This document shows, one piece after another, positions 25,917-33,891 of a stretch of DNA of 41,130 nucleotides. The position numbers and the translations under genes are program-made. Position 1 is the first letter of the stretch; every line of letters starts with the position of its first letter. The DNA comes from Bacteroidales bacterium. GTDB lineage: Bacteria > Bacteroidota > Bacteroidia > Bacteroidales > VadinHA17. The DNA lies in contig JANTGF010000035.1 of the NCBI GenBank assembly GCA_024763075.1, forward strand, positions 1 to 41,130, read 5' to 3'. The notes under the pieces were generated by a model, which was not told where the DNA came from, did no database searches, and worked only from the letters and a program-made list of their open reading frames with translations.

Positions 25917-27164
25917 TCAAAATTCATGGATATAAACTGTTTTTCCCTCTAGCCGTGATTTCTCAGCTGCAAAAACGATGGCATGCGACTTCCTTGCTTC
26001 TTTTACATCTACAGCAACTTTTAATGAATCCTGATCTAAAACAGCTTCAATCCAGTTTTGCACTATCTCCCGGTCTTCCGGATGAGTATGCGGATCAGGG
26101 TCAAATGTATATTTCATTTCTTTTCCGGAACCAAATTTTGCAACAAGAATCTCCTGTTTCGCTTCATCAAAAAAAAGATCACCTTTTGTGCCATGTATCC
26201 TTGTTTGCCTTCCAATAAAAGAAGTAAATCCACTCATGGTAAAAACAGCTGTAACATTTCCCTCAAATTCCATAGCTACTACCTGATGATCGACCACATT
26301 ATTTCCCGACCTCCATACACATTTGCCAAATGGCCCGGTTTTTATCGCATCCAGATGAGATTGAAGTGAATGATCTTTGGAAACGGTATTGGCCGGCCAT
26401 ACTCCCCGGTTGGTATGGACATACAATTTTAATGCTGAATAAATACAAGTGTCCTCAACCGGACAATCATCTGTACATCGCAGGGAAGCTCTTTCCGGAG
26501 CATTCTCAGGTTTGAAATATTTTAAACCACCATAGGAAGAAACCTTCACGCATGGTTTATCAATGATCCATGAGATAAAATCCAGGTCGTGGCTGCTTTT
26601 ATGCAACAATAAGAAAGTATTATCCTCCACCCTCCCCCATTTTCCACGAACATAATTATGTGTAAACCGGATGTTGCCAATTCCTTCCAGGTGTTCCAGA
26701 CCAACCACATCTCCAATCTGTCCGCTTTTTACCAGTTCTTTAACCTTCCTGAAATTCGGTTTATAGCGCAAAGTCTGACAAACCGAAATAATTCGTCCTG
26801 ATTTTTTTCCTGCCAGCTCAATTCTTTGTACATCCGCAAAACTGTCAGCTACCGGTTTTTCAAGCAGAATATCCCATCCTTGCTTCAGGCAGGCAAGTAC
26901 CGGTGCAGTATGCTGATTATCCAGTGTGGCAATGATGGCTGCGTCACAGGGGATCTCACTATTGATCATTTCTTCCCAGTCCTCAAAGCAATATTCCGCA
27001 GGTAAAGAAAATTCTTTTGATAAAGCATACCTGACTTCCTCGCGTGGTTCGGCTACTGCTACCAGTTTTGCTTTACCTGAAAAACTATTCAACTGCCGGG
27101 CAAGCTGCGTACCACGCTGACCTGCCCCAATAAGACATACCCGTATCAACTCTGTTTTTTTCAC
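25917..27164 (-). CDS. Gfo/Idh/MocA-family oxidoreductase with cysteine insert, cytosolic
   Basis: A 415-aa dehydrogenase-like protein without a signal peptide. The Rossmann motif is CLIGAGQRGTQLA (about 10-22), with EKP at 102-104 and the catalytic region HKSSHDLDFISWIID (about 188-202). An insert holds cysteines 230, 234 and 240 (CTDDCPVEDTC). The HKxxHxxD...W.ID segment and the three-cysteine insert recur in the Tat-exported protein at 17210-18640, so the two are paralogues of one subfamily. This one is predicted to work inside the cell on a related substrate. It lies 9 bp downstream of the homocysteine methyltransferase-like gene. The substrate is unknown. Confidence 0.87.
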   Translation of the reverse strand: MKKTELIRVCLIGAGQRGTQLARQLNSFSGKAKLVAVAEPREEVRYALSKEFSLPAEYCFEDWEEMINSEIPCDAAIIATLDNQHTAPVLACLKQGWDILLEKPVADSFADVQRIELAGKKSGRIISVCQTLRYKPNFRKVKELVKSGQIGDVVGLEHLEGIGNIRFTHNYVRGKWGRVEDNTFLLLHKSSHDLDFISWIIDKPCVKVSSYGGLKYFKPENAPERASLRCTDDCPVEDTCIYSALKLYVHTNRGVWPANTVSKDHSLQSHLDAIKTGPFGKCVWRSGNNVVDHQVVAMEFEGNVTAVFTMSGFTSFIGRQTRIHGTKGDLFFDEAKQEILVAKFGSGKEMKYTFDPDPHTHPEDREIVQNWIEAVLDQDSLKVAVDVKEARKSHAIVFAAEKSRLEGKTVYIHEF

Positions 27165-27173
27165 AAAAAAAGA

Positions 27174-28055
27174 TTATTCTTTAGCAGCATTCATCATTTT
27201 TACAATATGCTCAGGAGTGGTACCACAGCATCCTCCAATAATGTTTGCTCCCACATCCATGATTTTTGGAATAAATCCCGCCATTTCTTCAGGACTTTCC
27301 GGGAAAACTGTTTTTCCATCATGCAAATGAGGCATACCGGCATTCGCATTTACCAGGATGGGCACATCTTTAAATTCAGCCCTGATCTCCTCAATTATCG
27401 GAATCATCCTTTCCAGTCCGTTTCCGCAATTGGTTCCAACTATGCTAACCCCTTCCGCAATGACCGCAGAAATTGCTTCAACAGGCCGGTTTCCCATCAT
27501 AGTCCGGAACTCTCCGGCGCCGGTAAGTTCAAAAGTAAAGGAGGCAACAATCTCCATATCTGTATTTTCCCTTACTGCTTTAACGGCAATCAATGCCTCG
27601 TCCAAAGCGGTCATTGTCTCAACAATCGCAGCATCTGCACCTCCGGCTTCCAAACCTTTTGCCTGTTCAGCAAAGCCATCATATAACTCTTCCTCTGTTA
27701 CGTCCCCCATCATTAATATCTTACCTGTCGGGCCTACGGAACCCAATACGATCTGATCCTCACTTAATGCTCTTTTTGTCAGCCCGGCTGCTGCTTTATT
27801 AATTTCAAAGACCTTATCTTCCAGTCCGAAATTTCCTAGTTTAAAACGAGTGGCGCCAAAACTATTTGTTTCAACCATATCCACACCCAGATCGGCATAT
27901 GCTTTCGCTATCTCATACACTTTCTCCGGATGTTCCAGGTTCCACAATTCCGGACATTCACCGGGTTTCAACCCTGCATTCTGCATCATAGTTCCCCATG
28001 CCCCGTCCACAAATAAAGTGCCTTTTTCCTTTAATTTTTCCTGAATCTTATTCAT
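27174..28055 (-). CDS. Homocysteine S-methyltransferase-domain protein (MetH N-terminal-like)
   Basis: A 293-aa stand-alone Pfam-type S-methyl_trans barrel. Zinc/thiol ligands are C210 in GTNCGNG and C276-C277 in GGCCGTTP, and the N-terminus reads LFVDGAWGTMMQNAGL, like cobalamin-dependent methionine synthase module 1. Such proteins transfer a methyl group to homocysteine from a methyl-corrinoid or from S-methylmethionine or betaine-type donors. The corrinoid, folate and reactivation modules of MetH are absent from the protein and its neighbours. It may be one piece of a split system or a demethylase for a methylated catabolite. It is co-transcribed with the Gfo/Idh gene downstream. The family call is secure; the donor is unknown. 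Confidence 0.85.
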   Translation of the reverse strand: MNKIQEKLKEKGTLFVDGAWGTMMQNAGLKPGECPELWNLEHPEKVYEIAKAYADLGVDMVETNSFGATRFKLGNFGLEDKVFEINKAAAGLTKRALSEDQIVLGSVGPTGKILMMGDVTEEELYDGFAEQAKGLEAGGADAAIVETMTALDEALIAVKAVRENTDMEIVASFTFELTGAGEFRTMMGNRPVEAISAVIAEGVSIVGTNCGNGLERMIPIIEEIRAEFKDVPILVNANAGMPHLHDGKTVFPESPEEMAGFIPKIMDVGANIIGGCCGTTPEHIVKMMNAAKE

Positions 28056-28128
28056 TACCTATCGAATTTTAATAAACTACCTCAAAGCAGAGCTCAAGGT
28101 ATTACAAAGAATTGTCCATTTCCAATAC

Positions 28129-28188
28129 AGAAGGCCGGGGCATTAAACCAAGACCTTCTCGTCCACCATAGCAGAACGCAAAGGTGGA
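28129..28188 (-). promoter_or_regulatory. Leader with two inverted repeats and a -7-like element upstream of the methyltransferase gene
   Basis: Two adjacent inverted repeats occur. TCCACC (28162-28167) pairs with GGTGGA (28183-28188), and AGAAGG (28129-28134) pairs with CCTTCT (28154-28159). On the minus strand CACCTTTG (28186-28179) is one mismatch from the TAnnTTTG -7 element and overlaps the first repeat, which could therefore be an operator. An 8-codon minus-strand ORF (28169-28143) reads MVDEKVLV. The arrangement does not match a riboswitch class that I can identify. Confidence 0.35.
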
Positions 28189-28268
28189 ATAATAAAAATG
28201 CTGCTGAAAAATAAATATAACAGCTACTAAAATTAATCATTTCATTCAGACCAAAGCAAAAAATAACC

Positions 28269-28276
28269 TACTTTTG
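28269..28276 (+). promoter_or_regulatory. Candidate -7 promoter element for the HAD gene
   Basis: TACTTTTG is an exact TAnnTTTG match 20 bp before the ATG at 28297, which implies a very short leader. The -33 region is not convincing. Confidence 0.5.
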
Positions 28277-28296
28277 CGAACTCAAAGACAAACAAA

Positions 28297-28905
28297 ATGA
28301 AAAAAGAACTTTCGTACGACATAATACCAACTGAAACAGAAGCACTTATATTCGATCTGGACGGAACACTGGCTGACACTATGCCATTACATCTGAAAGC
28401 ATGGATGGCTGCCTGTAAACATTTTAAGCTCAGGTGCCCTGAAAATGAAATGATGCAATATGCCGGGTTATCCACTTATAAAATTGCAGGTGAGATACTT
28501 AAAACATATAATCCGGAAAGAACCTCCCCTGGCTCCGGGGAATTGGCAGCGATTAAAGTTCAGAAATTCGATCAACTTCAAAAATATGTAACCTCCATCG
28601 AGCCGGTAGTCCAAATGGCAAAAAAATATTTCAATAAAATACCCATGGCTGTTGGAACAGGCGGAACCCGTGAAACTGCACTTAAAACACTTCATTTATT
28701 AAACCTGAAAAAATACTTTCCGGTTTTAATTGCTGCCGAAGATATTGACAATCATAAGCCTGAACCCGACACCTTCCTGAGATGTGCAGAATTATTAAAG
28801 GTTAATCCTGAAAAGTGTGTGGTTTTTGAAGACGGTGACAGAGGAGTGGAAGCTGGTAAAAGAGCCGGGATGTTTGTCGTAGATGTTCGGAATTTCAATC
28901 TTTAA
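28297..28905 (+). CDS. HAD-superfamily phosphatase, beta-phosphoglucomutase/YqaB-like
   Basis: A 202-aa HAD subfamily IA protein. Motif I is LIFDLDGTLADTMPLH, with the two Asp residues as nucleophile and acid/base. Motif II is VGTGGTRETA, the motif III lysine is in NHKPEPDTF, and motif IV is VFEDGDRGVEAG. A short helical cap lies between motifs I and II. The size and motifs match the fructose-1-phosphate/6-phosphogluconate phosphatase YqaB and beta-phosphoglucomutase group. It lacks the extra residues usually needed for mutase work, so a small sugar-phosphate phosphatase is likely. It is convergent with miaA (28 bp between stops) and has its own promoter-like element. Confidence 0.82.
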   Translation: MKKELSYDIIPTETEALIFDLDGTLADTMPLHLKAWMAACKHFKLRCPENEMMQYAGLSTYKIAGEILKTYNPERTSPGSGELAAIKVQKFDQLQKYVTSIEPVVQMAKKYFNKIPMAVGTGGTRETALKTLHLLNLKKYFPVLIAAEDIDNHKPEPDTFLRCAELLKVNPEKCVVFEDGDRGVEAGKRAGMFVVDVRNFNL

Positions 28906-28933
28906 TCACTACTACATTTTTTTAGTTCCTGTT

Positions 28934-29863
28934 TTATTTGCTGTAGAAAGATAATTTTCCAGTGACAGCCTGGATTTTTTCATCCATATGCAGCAACACG
29001 TCTATCCAATGTATTTTATACCCCCGCCTTTCCATTCCACGGAACCAGGTCATTTGTCTTTTGGCAAACTGGTGAATGGCTGTTTCAAGACGTTTGGACA
29101 TTTCTTCATAGCTCAGCTTTCCAAGCAAATACATGGTAATGAATTTATATTCCAGACCATAATAGATCAGGGTATCGGGATCAATATTTTTCTCCAGCAA
29201 ACATCTTACCTCTTCCACCATACCTGTTTCCAATCTTGCCTTCAGCCTCTCAGAAATCCTTGACCTCCGCGTACTACGATCTACATCAATCCCTAAAATC
29301 AAAGGAACAATTTCCGGGTATGATACTTCCTTCAGTGGATGATCCTTATAATACTCCTCTATTTCAATTGATCTTACCATGCGCTTCCTCTGTGTAATAT
29401 CCGTAGTGTTGTGTAATTTTTTGTAAGATTTGAGCATCGTTATCAAATCTTCAGTACTCAATTCTGTCAGTTTTTCCCTTAATGCCGGGTTCTCAGGCAC
29501 TTCAATTAAGCGGTAACCCTTTAAAACAGCCTCGATGTACATACCGGTGCCCCCACATAAAACCGGAGTTTTTCCTTTCCCGGAGATTTCTTTAAAAGCT
29601 TTTATAAAATCGCGCTGATACTCATAAACATTATATTTATACCCTGCATCAACAATATCAATTAAATGTACAGCTACCTGTTTTCCGTTTACAATATAAT
29701 CATCGTAATCTTTTCCTGTGCCCAGGTCCATCCCACGGTAAACCTGTCTGGAATCTGCACTTATGATCTCCGTCTCAAGTCTGTCAGCCAGATTCGCTGC
29801 AAAAGCAGTCTTCCCGGAAGCCGTAGGGCCAAGGACAACAATCAGATTGGGTGTGGTATTCAT
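28934..29863 (-). CDS. miaA: tRNA dimethylallyltransferase
   Basis: A 309-aa tRNA-modifying enzyme that transfers a dimethylallyl group from DMAPP to N6 of adenosine-37 in tRNAs reading UNN codons. The P-loop is GPTASGKT (12-19), followed by the family signature ISADSRQVYRGMDLGTGK (about 34-51), VHLIDIVDAG, CGGTGMY and DITQRKRMVRSIE. The C-terminal RQMTWFRG motif is the tRNA/DMAPP-binding signature. Length and architecture are normal. It is divergent from smpB, with which it shares a 113-bp spacer. Confidence 0.97.
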   Translation of the reverse strand: MNTTPNLIVVLGPTASGKTAFAANLADRLETEIISADSRQVYRGMDLGTGKDYDDYIVNGKQVAVHLIDIVDAGYKYNVYEYQRDFIKAFKEISGKGKTPVLCGGTGMYIEAVLKGYRLIEVPENPALREKLTELSTEDLITMLKSYKKLHNTTDITQRKRMVRSIEIEEYYKDHPLKEVSYPEIVPLILGIDVDRSTRRSRISERLKARLETGMVEEVRCLLEKNIDPDTLIYYGLEYKFITMYLLGKLSYEEMSKRLETAIHQFAKRQMTWFRGMERRGYKIHWIDVLLHMDEKIQAVTGKLSFYSK

Positions 29864-29900
29864 TTTTCAGACTAAAAGAGAGAAACAATAAACACAAAAA

Positions 29901-29929
29901 TTGTTTGCTGATAAAATTAGTTAAATTTG
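29901..29929 (+). promoter_or_regulatory. smpB promoter (TTG-N18-TAAATTTG)
   Basis: TTG at 29901-29903 and TAAATTTG at 29922-29929 are 18 bp apart, a good approximation of the Bacteroidota -33/-7 promoter. The start codon of smpB follows 47 bp downstream. Confidence 0.6.
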
Positions 29930-29976
29930 CCAAACATTTCACAAGAACCAGAGGTATGTAAAAGCCTGGCTGCAAA

Positions 29977-30429
29977 ATGAAACAAAATTCCATAAATATT
30001 AAAAATAAGAAGGCATGGTTCAATTATACCTTCCTTGAGAAATTTGTTGCAGGCATCCGGCTTACCGGGACCGAGATAAAATCAGTGAGAGCTGGAAAAG
30101 TAAGTCTTGTGGAGGCATACTGCTCATTTATCAATCATGAATTGTATGTTCACAACATGAACATTTCAGAATATTCCCACCGTGGTTATGCGAACCATAT
30201 TCCCGAGCAGGACAGGAAATTACTACTTAACCGGAAAGAGTTAAACAAACTTGAAAAAAAAGTAAACGAAAGAGGTTTAACCATTGTTGTATTAAGAATA
30301 TTTATAAATGATCGTGGTCTGGCAAAACTTGAGATAGCTTTGGCTAAAGGAAAAAGAGAATACGACAAAAGAGAAACTTTAAAGCAGAAAGATGCCAAAC
30401 GGGATCTTGACAGGCTCAGAAAATACTAG
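29977..30429 (+). CDS. smpB: SsrA-binding protein SmpB
   Basis: A 150-aa RNA-binding protein that delivers tmRNA to stalled ribosomes during trans-translation. Family motifs are NKKAWFNYTFLEKFVAGIRLTGTEIKS (about 10-36), the SLVEAY...ELYVHNMNISEYS core, RKLLLNRKEL, and a basic C-terminal tail (KGKREYDKRETLKQKDAKRD). It has full length and a conserved start. It is convergent with the outer-membrane gene, with 8 bp between stops. The tmRNA gene itself (ssrA) is not in the window. Confidence 0.97.
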   Translation: MKQNSINIKNKKAWFNYTFLEKFVAGIRLTGTEIKSVRAGKVSLVEAYCSFINHELYVHNMNISEYSHRGYANHIPEQDRKLLLNRKELNKLEKKVNERGLTIVVLRIFINDRGLAKLEIALAKGKREYDKRETLKQKDAKRDLDRLRKY

Positions 30430-30437
30430 AATTCATG

Positions 30438-31772
30438 CTATTCCTGAATAAAATAGAAATCCATCATTTCATAAATATCCTTCAATGAGAGGAAGGTCTT
30501 GAAATCAAAGAATCTTGTAATGGCCTCCAGTAGTTCATCAAAAGAAAGGTAATTGTCATTGTCCAGATCAAATTCTTTAAATTTGGGAGGAACTCCAACA
30601 GGCCTGTCAATAATTTTCTTGTCTTCTTCTCTTGCCATCAGTAAATAATAATCAAGATCGGCCCTGTCAATGGCTTCCCCTGGCTTCAGCATTTCAATCA
30701 GTACCGAATCCGGGATTTGCTGTCCCTGTTCATCCACAAAAGCATTGAAGGGTGTATTTTCTTCCTTGTCCAGATAATCCGGAACCCCGTCCATGTCACT
30801 GTCAAGCGGACAGCCAAGTGAATCAACCTCAACTCCATAAGGGGTATGCGGACATTCATCTGCCATATCAAGTACCCAGTCATTATCCTCATCACCCACT
30901 AAAATATCATCCTCTTCAAATTCAGCAAAAAGATGCTCTACTGTTTTTACTTCCGGTGGGGAGAATAAATCAAGATGAATGGAAACGAAGGAATAGCTAA
31001 AGAAGTCCAGATGACCATTTGACTCTACACCCATACTTTTTGAAGAAACATTATCAATATAATCTGTTGTAGTAAAATTAAAGGTGGTTCCCATCCGCAT
31101 ACTCACCCTTTTAGATAAATTAGCCGCAAATCCGATACCCACCGGAAACATTATACCAAACTGAGAATACTTCCCCTCCCCGTACAAATCCAGTTCACGC
31201 AAATCTGTTTCATAGGAAAAATCCCGGCCGGCAATTTCATCCATCTGATTTCTTATGGTACCATCCGGTGCATAAATGTATGGATTCCCGTTCTGATCTT
31301 TCAGGTCTCCTTTGGCACCAAACTGCAATGTTCCAACCCCTGCCTCAATATAAGGGGAAAATCCTACTTTCTTTATATCAACCATGGGGAAAAAATCGTA
31401 ATGAATCATTCCTCCCAGACTCAGAATTTTACTCTGAAAATTCAGATTTCGTTCAAGAGTCCTTTCATTTCCCGTCACACTTCCACCCAGAATAAAAAAA
31501 TCAGCTTTCCATAAATGTTTTTTATCAATATAGGTTGAAACATTAAACCGGTAACCTGTTCTGCCTGCCGAGAAATTTCTGAAATTATCATTTACATCCC
31601 CGTAGAAGTTAAAAACACCCAGCCCAAAACCCAGAACCGGTTTAAAAACAGGATTTCCTACTTTAATTTCTTCAATAAGAAGACTATCAAAATAGCTTTC
31701 CTGGGCCAGACTGACAGTAGAAACGCCAAGAAAGAAAACAAAAAGAAGGAAATACTTATTTAACGGCCACAT
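30438..31772 (-). CDS. Outer-membrane beta-barrel protein with thrombospondin-type-3/EF-hand calcium-binding repeats
   Basis: A 444-aa exported protein. The signal peptide covers about 1-24 (ending SLAQ). Residues about 40-270 form a predicted beta-barrel with alternating hydrophobic strands (GFGLGVFNFYGDV, FSPYIEAGVGTLQFG, FGIMFPVGIGFAANL, SMRMGTTFNFTTTDY), like OmpA-type barrels of Bacteroidota. After it come Asp-rich thrombospondin type-3-like repeats (DEDNDWVLDMADECP and DSDMDGVPDYLD, about 293-335). A canonical EF-hand loop, DLDNDNYLSFDE, lies at 402-413. There is no OmpA peptidoglycan-binding domain. The function is unknown; a structural or cell-surface role is likely. The 27-bp gap to the SPOR-like gene upstream suggests co-transcription. 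Confidence 0.78.
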   Translation of the reverse strand: MWPLNKYFLLFVFFLGVSTVSLAQESYFDSLLIEEIKVGNPVFKPVLGFGLGVFNFYGDVNDNFRNFSAGRTGYRFNVSTYIDKKHLWKADFFILGGSVTGNERTLERNLNFQSKILSLGGMIHYDFFPMVDIKKVGFSPYIEAGVGTLQFGAKGDLKDQNGNPYIYAPDGTIRNQMDEIAGRDFSYETDLRELDLYGEGKYSQFGIMFPVGIGFAANLSKRVSMRMGTTFNFTTTDYIDNVSSKSMGVESNGHLDFFSYSFVSIHLDLFSPPEVKTVEHLFAEFEEDDILVGDEDNDWVLDMADECPHTPYGVEVDSLGCPLDSDMDGVPDYLDKEENTPFNAFVDEQGQQIPDSVLIEMLKPGEAIDRADLDYYLLMAREEDKKIIDRPVGVPPKFKEFDLDNDNYLSFDELLEAITRFFDFKTFLSLKDIYEMMDFYFIQE

Positions 31773-31799
31773 AATCTAAGGTCCGGGTAATTAACTATT

Positions 31800-33065
31800 T
31801 TATTTAATCCATTTCTGATTGGTTAAACGCAAAGCCTTTCGGACCGGAATCCGTTCACCGTCCTGATAAGCTATAACAAATGCCTCATTCAATTTCACTC
31901 TTCCCAGTTTATCAATAAAATACTTTGCATCCTTGTAATTTGTAAAAGTTCCCGTTGTATATTTATATAAGTTTTCAATATATTCTTTAAAAATACGGCC
32001 CAGTTTTAATTTTGAGAAATATCGCTCTGCATCCACAGGCTTACTTGTGGCCAGTATCTGCACCCGAAAATACACTCCTGTTTTAACAGGTGCCGGTTCA
32101 TTTATAATCTTTGTAGCCACCGGCCTTTGAACCGACCGGCCTTCCATTTCAGCTGCAAATGCAGCTACATAACCAGCCAGTTCCTGTTTATCCATGGAAT
32201 GAAAGGAAACATCTTTCTCAAAAACCGGTAAGGAATTCATATTTTCACCCTTCATATAACTGATTGTACCATTAATTACAGGTGGCTTTTCCATATCCCC
32301 GTCCAATGGAGTCAATTTGTAAGAAACCGTAAAATATTCTTCAGGAGGAATATTCATCCAATTATATCTGACAACCCCATCTTTAAAAGAAAACACTGCA
32401 TTATGTGATTCAATATTTTCAGCACTGAACCGGCTGGAAACCACCTCTTCTATTCTTGCCATCTTTTCCAGCGCACCTCTGTTCACAATAAGGTTTATAA
32501 TCCATCCGTCACCCGTAGGGGAGAGATAGGGCTTTTCCCTCAAAACGGCTGCTACCGAATACTCCGGTTCCATTGACCCGGGCCTGTCGCCTTTGAAACT
32601 ATACAAATCAACCACCTGATTTTCTTCAACCAGCAGGGAAGGATTCACATGTATTATCCCGGGACCAAATGTTAACTCCTCACGCTCAGAATCAATTATG
32701 TAAGAGAACTTTCCGGTAAGCTCAAAATCTCCTTTTACCGTTTTATCAAATTCAATATAATAGCGGATCACAATTTCTTCCTTTTTTGGCAGATTTAGCC
32801 AGATTAAATTCAGGTTTCCGTTTTTGAAACTAAAATCACCGCCTCCGGGATCATCCTCTGTAATTCCAACTGCCAGCGGAAAACTTTGTTGCAAACGGGC
32901 AAAACCTGAAAGCTTATCCTTAAAAATATGCAAATAAATTACATTTACCTCTCCTGCTGTAACTTCCTCAGGAGCGGTAATTTTCACAGCAGTTTCCTGC
33001 CCGAAAGAAATAAACCGGAAAATTGCCAGAGCAAAAATAAATACAGTTATAAACTTTTTATTCAT
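31800..33065 (-). CDS. Secreted protein with duplicated beta-domain and SPOR-like C-terminus
   Basis: A 421-aa exported protein with a signal peptide (about 1-22, ending ISFGQ). Residues about 28-150 and 190-300 look like two copies of one beta-rich domain. Matching elements are FSFKNGNLNLIWLNLPKKEEIVIRYYI and FSFKDGVVRYNWMNIPPEEYFTVSYKL, each followed by a G-FSYI / G-ISYM strand. The C-terminal 95 residues (YFRVQILATSKPVDAERYF..., TGTFTNYKDAKYFIDKLG) resemble a SPOR-type domain, which binds denuded peptidoglycan glycan strands. An envelope or division-related role is plausible but unproven. It is separated by 102 bp from the LOG gene upstream and precedes the barrel protein by 27 bp. Confidence 0.72.
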   Translation of the reverse strand: MNKKFITVFIFALAIFRFISFGQETAVKITAPEEVTAGEVNVIYLHIFKDKLSGFARLQQSFPLAVGITEDDPGGGDFSFKNGNLNLIWLNLPKKEEIVIRYYIEFDKTVKGDFELTGKFSYIIDSEREELTFGPGIIHVNPSLLVEENQVVDLYSFKGDRPGSMEPEYSVAAVLREKPYLSPTGDGWIINLIVNRGALEKMARIEEVVSSRFSAENIESHNAVFSFKDGVVRYNWMNIPPEEYFTVSYKLTPLDGDMEKPPVINGTISYMKGENMNSLPVFEKDVSFHSMDKQELAGYVAAFAAEMEGRSVQRPVATKIINEPAPVKTGVYFRVQILATSKPVDAERYFSKLKLGRIFKEYIENLYKYTTGTFTNYKDAKYFIDKLGRVKLNEAFVIAYQDGERIPVRKALRLTNQKWIK

Positions 33066-33167
33066 CTCAAAGAAATTTATTGAATCCGGATCGATATGTT
33101 TACAATATTAACAATAATTGTGCTTTTCGAAAAATATGTACCTAAAAATAATAAGAATAAATAAAGA

Positions 33168-33875
33168 TCAGAAGTTCGGTGTAAGGATATACTTTGTGTA
33201 AAAAGCATCAATTGTTTCCACTGCATCTTCTGCTGAATCTACAACTTTAAACAAATCAATATCCTTATCACTGATATTATGCTCCTGATCTCTCATTGTT
33301 TCCTTTATCCAATCAATCAGACCTTTCCAGTAAGATTTCCCAACCAGAATAATCGGGAATTTTCCGATTTTTTGTGTCTGAATTAAAGTAATAGCCTCAA
33401 AAAGTTCATCCAGAGTTCCAAAGCCTCCGGGTAACACAATAAATCCCTGAGCATATCTCATAAACATTACTTTCCTTACAAAAAAATGATCAAAAGTGAT
33501 TAGTTTATCGGGATCAATAAACAGATTGGCAGACTGTTCAAAAGGCAGGTCAATATTGATGCCCACAGATTTTCCACCTCCTTTTTTAGCACCCATATTA
33601 GCAGCCTCCATAATTCCGGGACCACCACCTGTTATAACCCCATAGCCTTTTTGTGTCAATTGAAAAGCAACTTCTTCTGCCAGTTTAAAATATTCCGAAT
33701 CAGGCTGAGTCCGTGCCGATCCAAAAATTGAAACACAGGGACCAATCCGGGAAAGTTTCTCAAAACCTTCTACAAACTCTGCCAATATCTTAAATATTTT
33801 CCAGGAATCCGTTGTTTGTACTTCATTCCAGCTCTTGTATTTAAAAGCATTTTTTATCCGTTCATCACTCGTCAT
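33168..33875 (-). CDS. LOG-family protein (TIGR00730-type nucleotide 5'-monophosphate phosphoribohydrolase)
   Basis: A 235-aa Rossmann-fold protein of the 'lysine decarboxylase-like' LOG family. The family hydrolyses cytokinin riboside or other nucleoside 5'-monophosphates to base and ribose-5-phosphate. Diagnostic motifs are GGGPGIMEAANMGA (about 83-96), the arginine in VRKVMFMRYA (R140) and PGGFGTLDE (149-157). An N-terminal extension of about 45 residues precedes the core, as in the longer bacterial group. The physiological substrate in Bacteroidota is unclear. It starts 16 bp after the stop of the T9SS protein. Confidence 0.88.
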   Translation of the reverse strand: MTSDERIKNAFKYKSWNEVQTTDSWKIFKILAEFVEGFEKLSRIGPCVSIFGSARTQPDSEYFKLAEEVAFQLTQKGYGVITGGGPGIMEAANMGAKKGGGKSVGINIDLPFEQSANLFIDPDKLITFDHFFVRKVMFMRYAQGFIVLPGGFGTLDELFEAITLIQTQKIGKFPIILVGKSYWKGLIDWIKETMRDQEHNISDKDIDLFKVVDSAEDAVETIDAFYTKYILTPNF

Positions 33876-33891
33876 AATTAATTTTTTAATC

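Noticed and set aside
28056-28296. Known SAM or cobalamin riboswitch upstream of the methyltransferase gene
   Set aside because: I could not find the conserved cores of these classes; only simple inverted repeats are visible.
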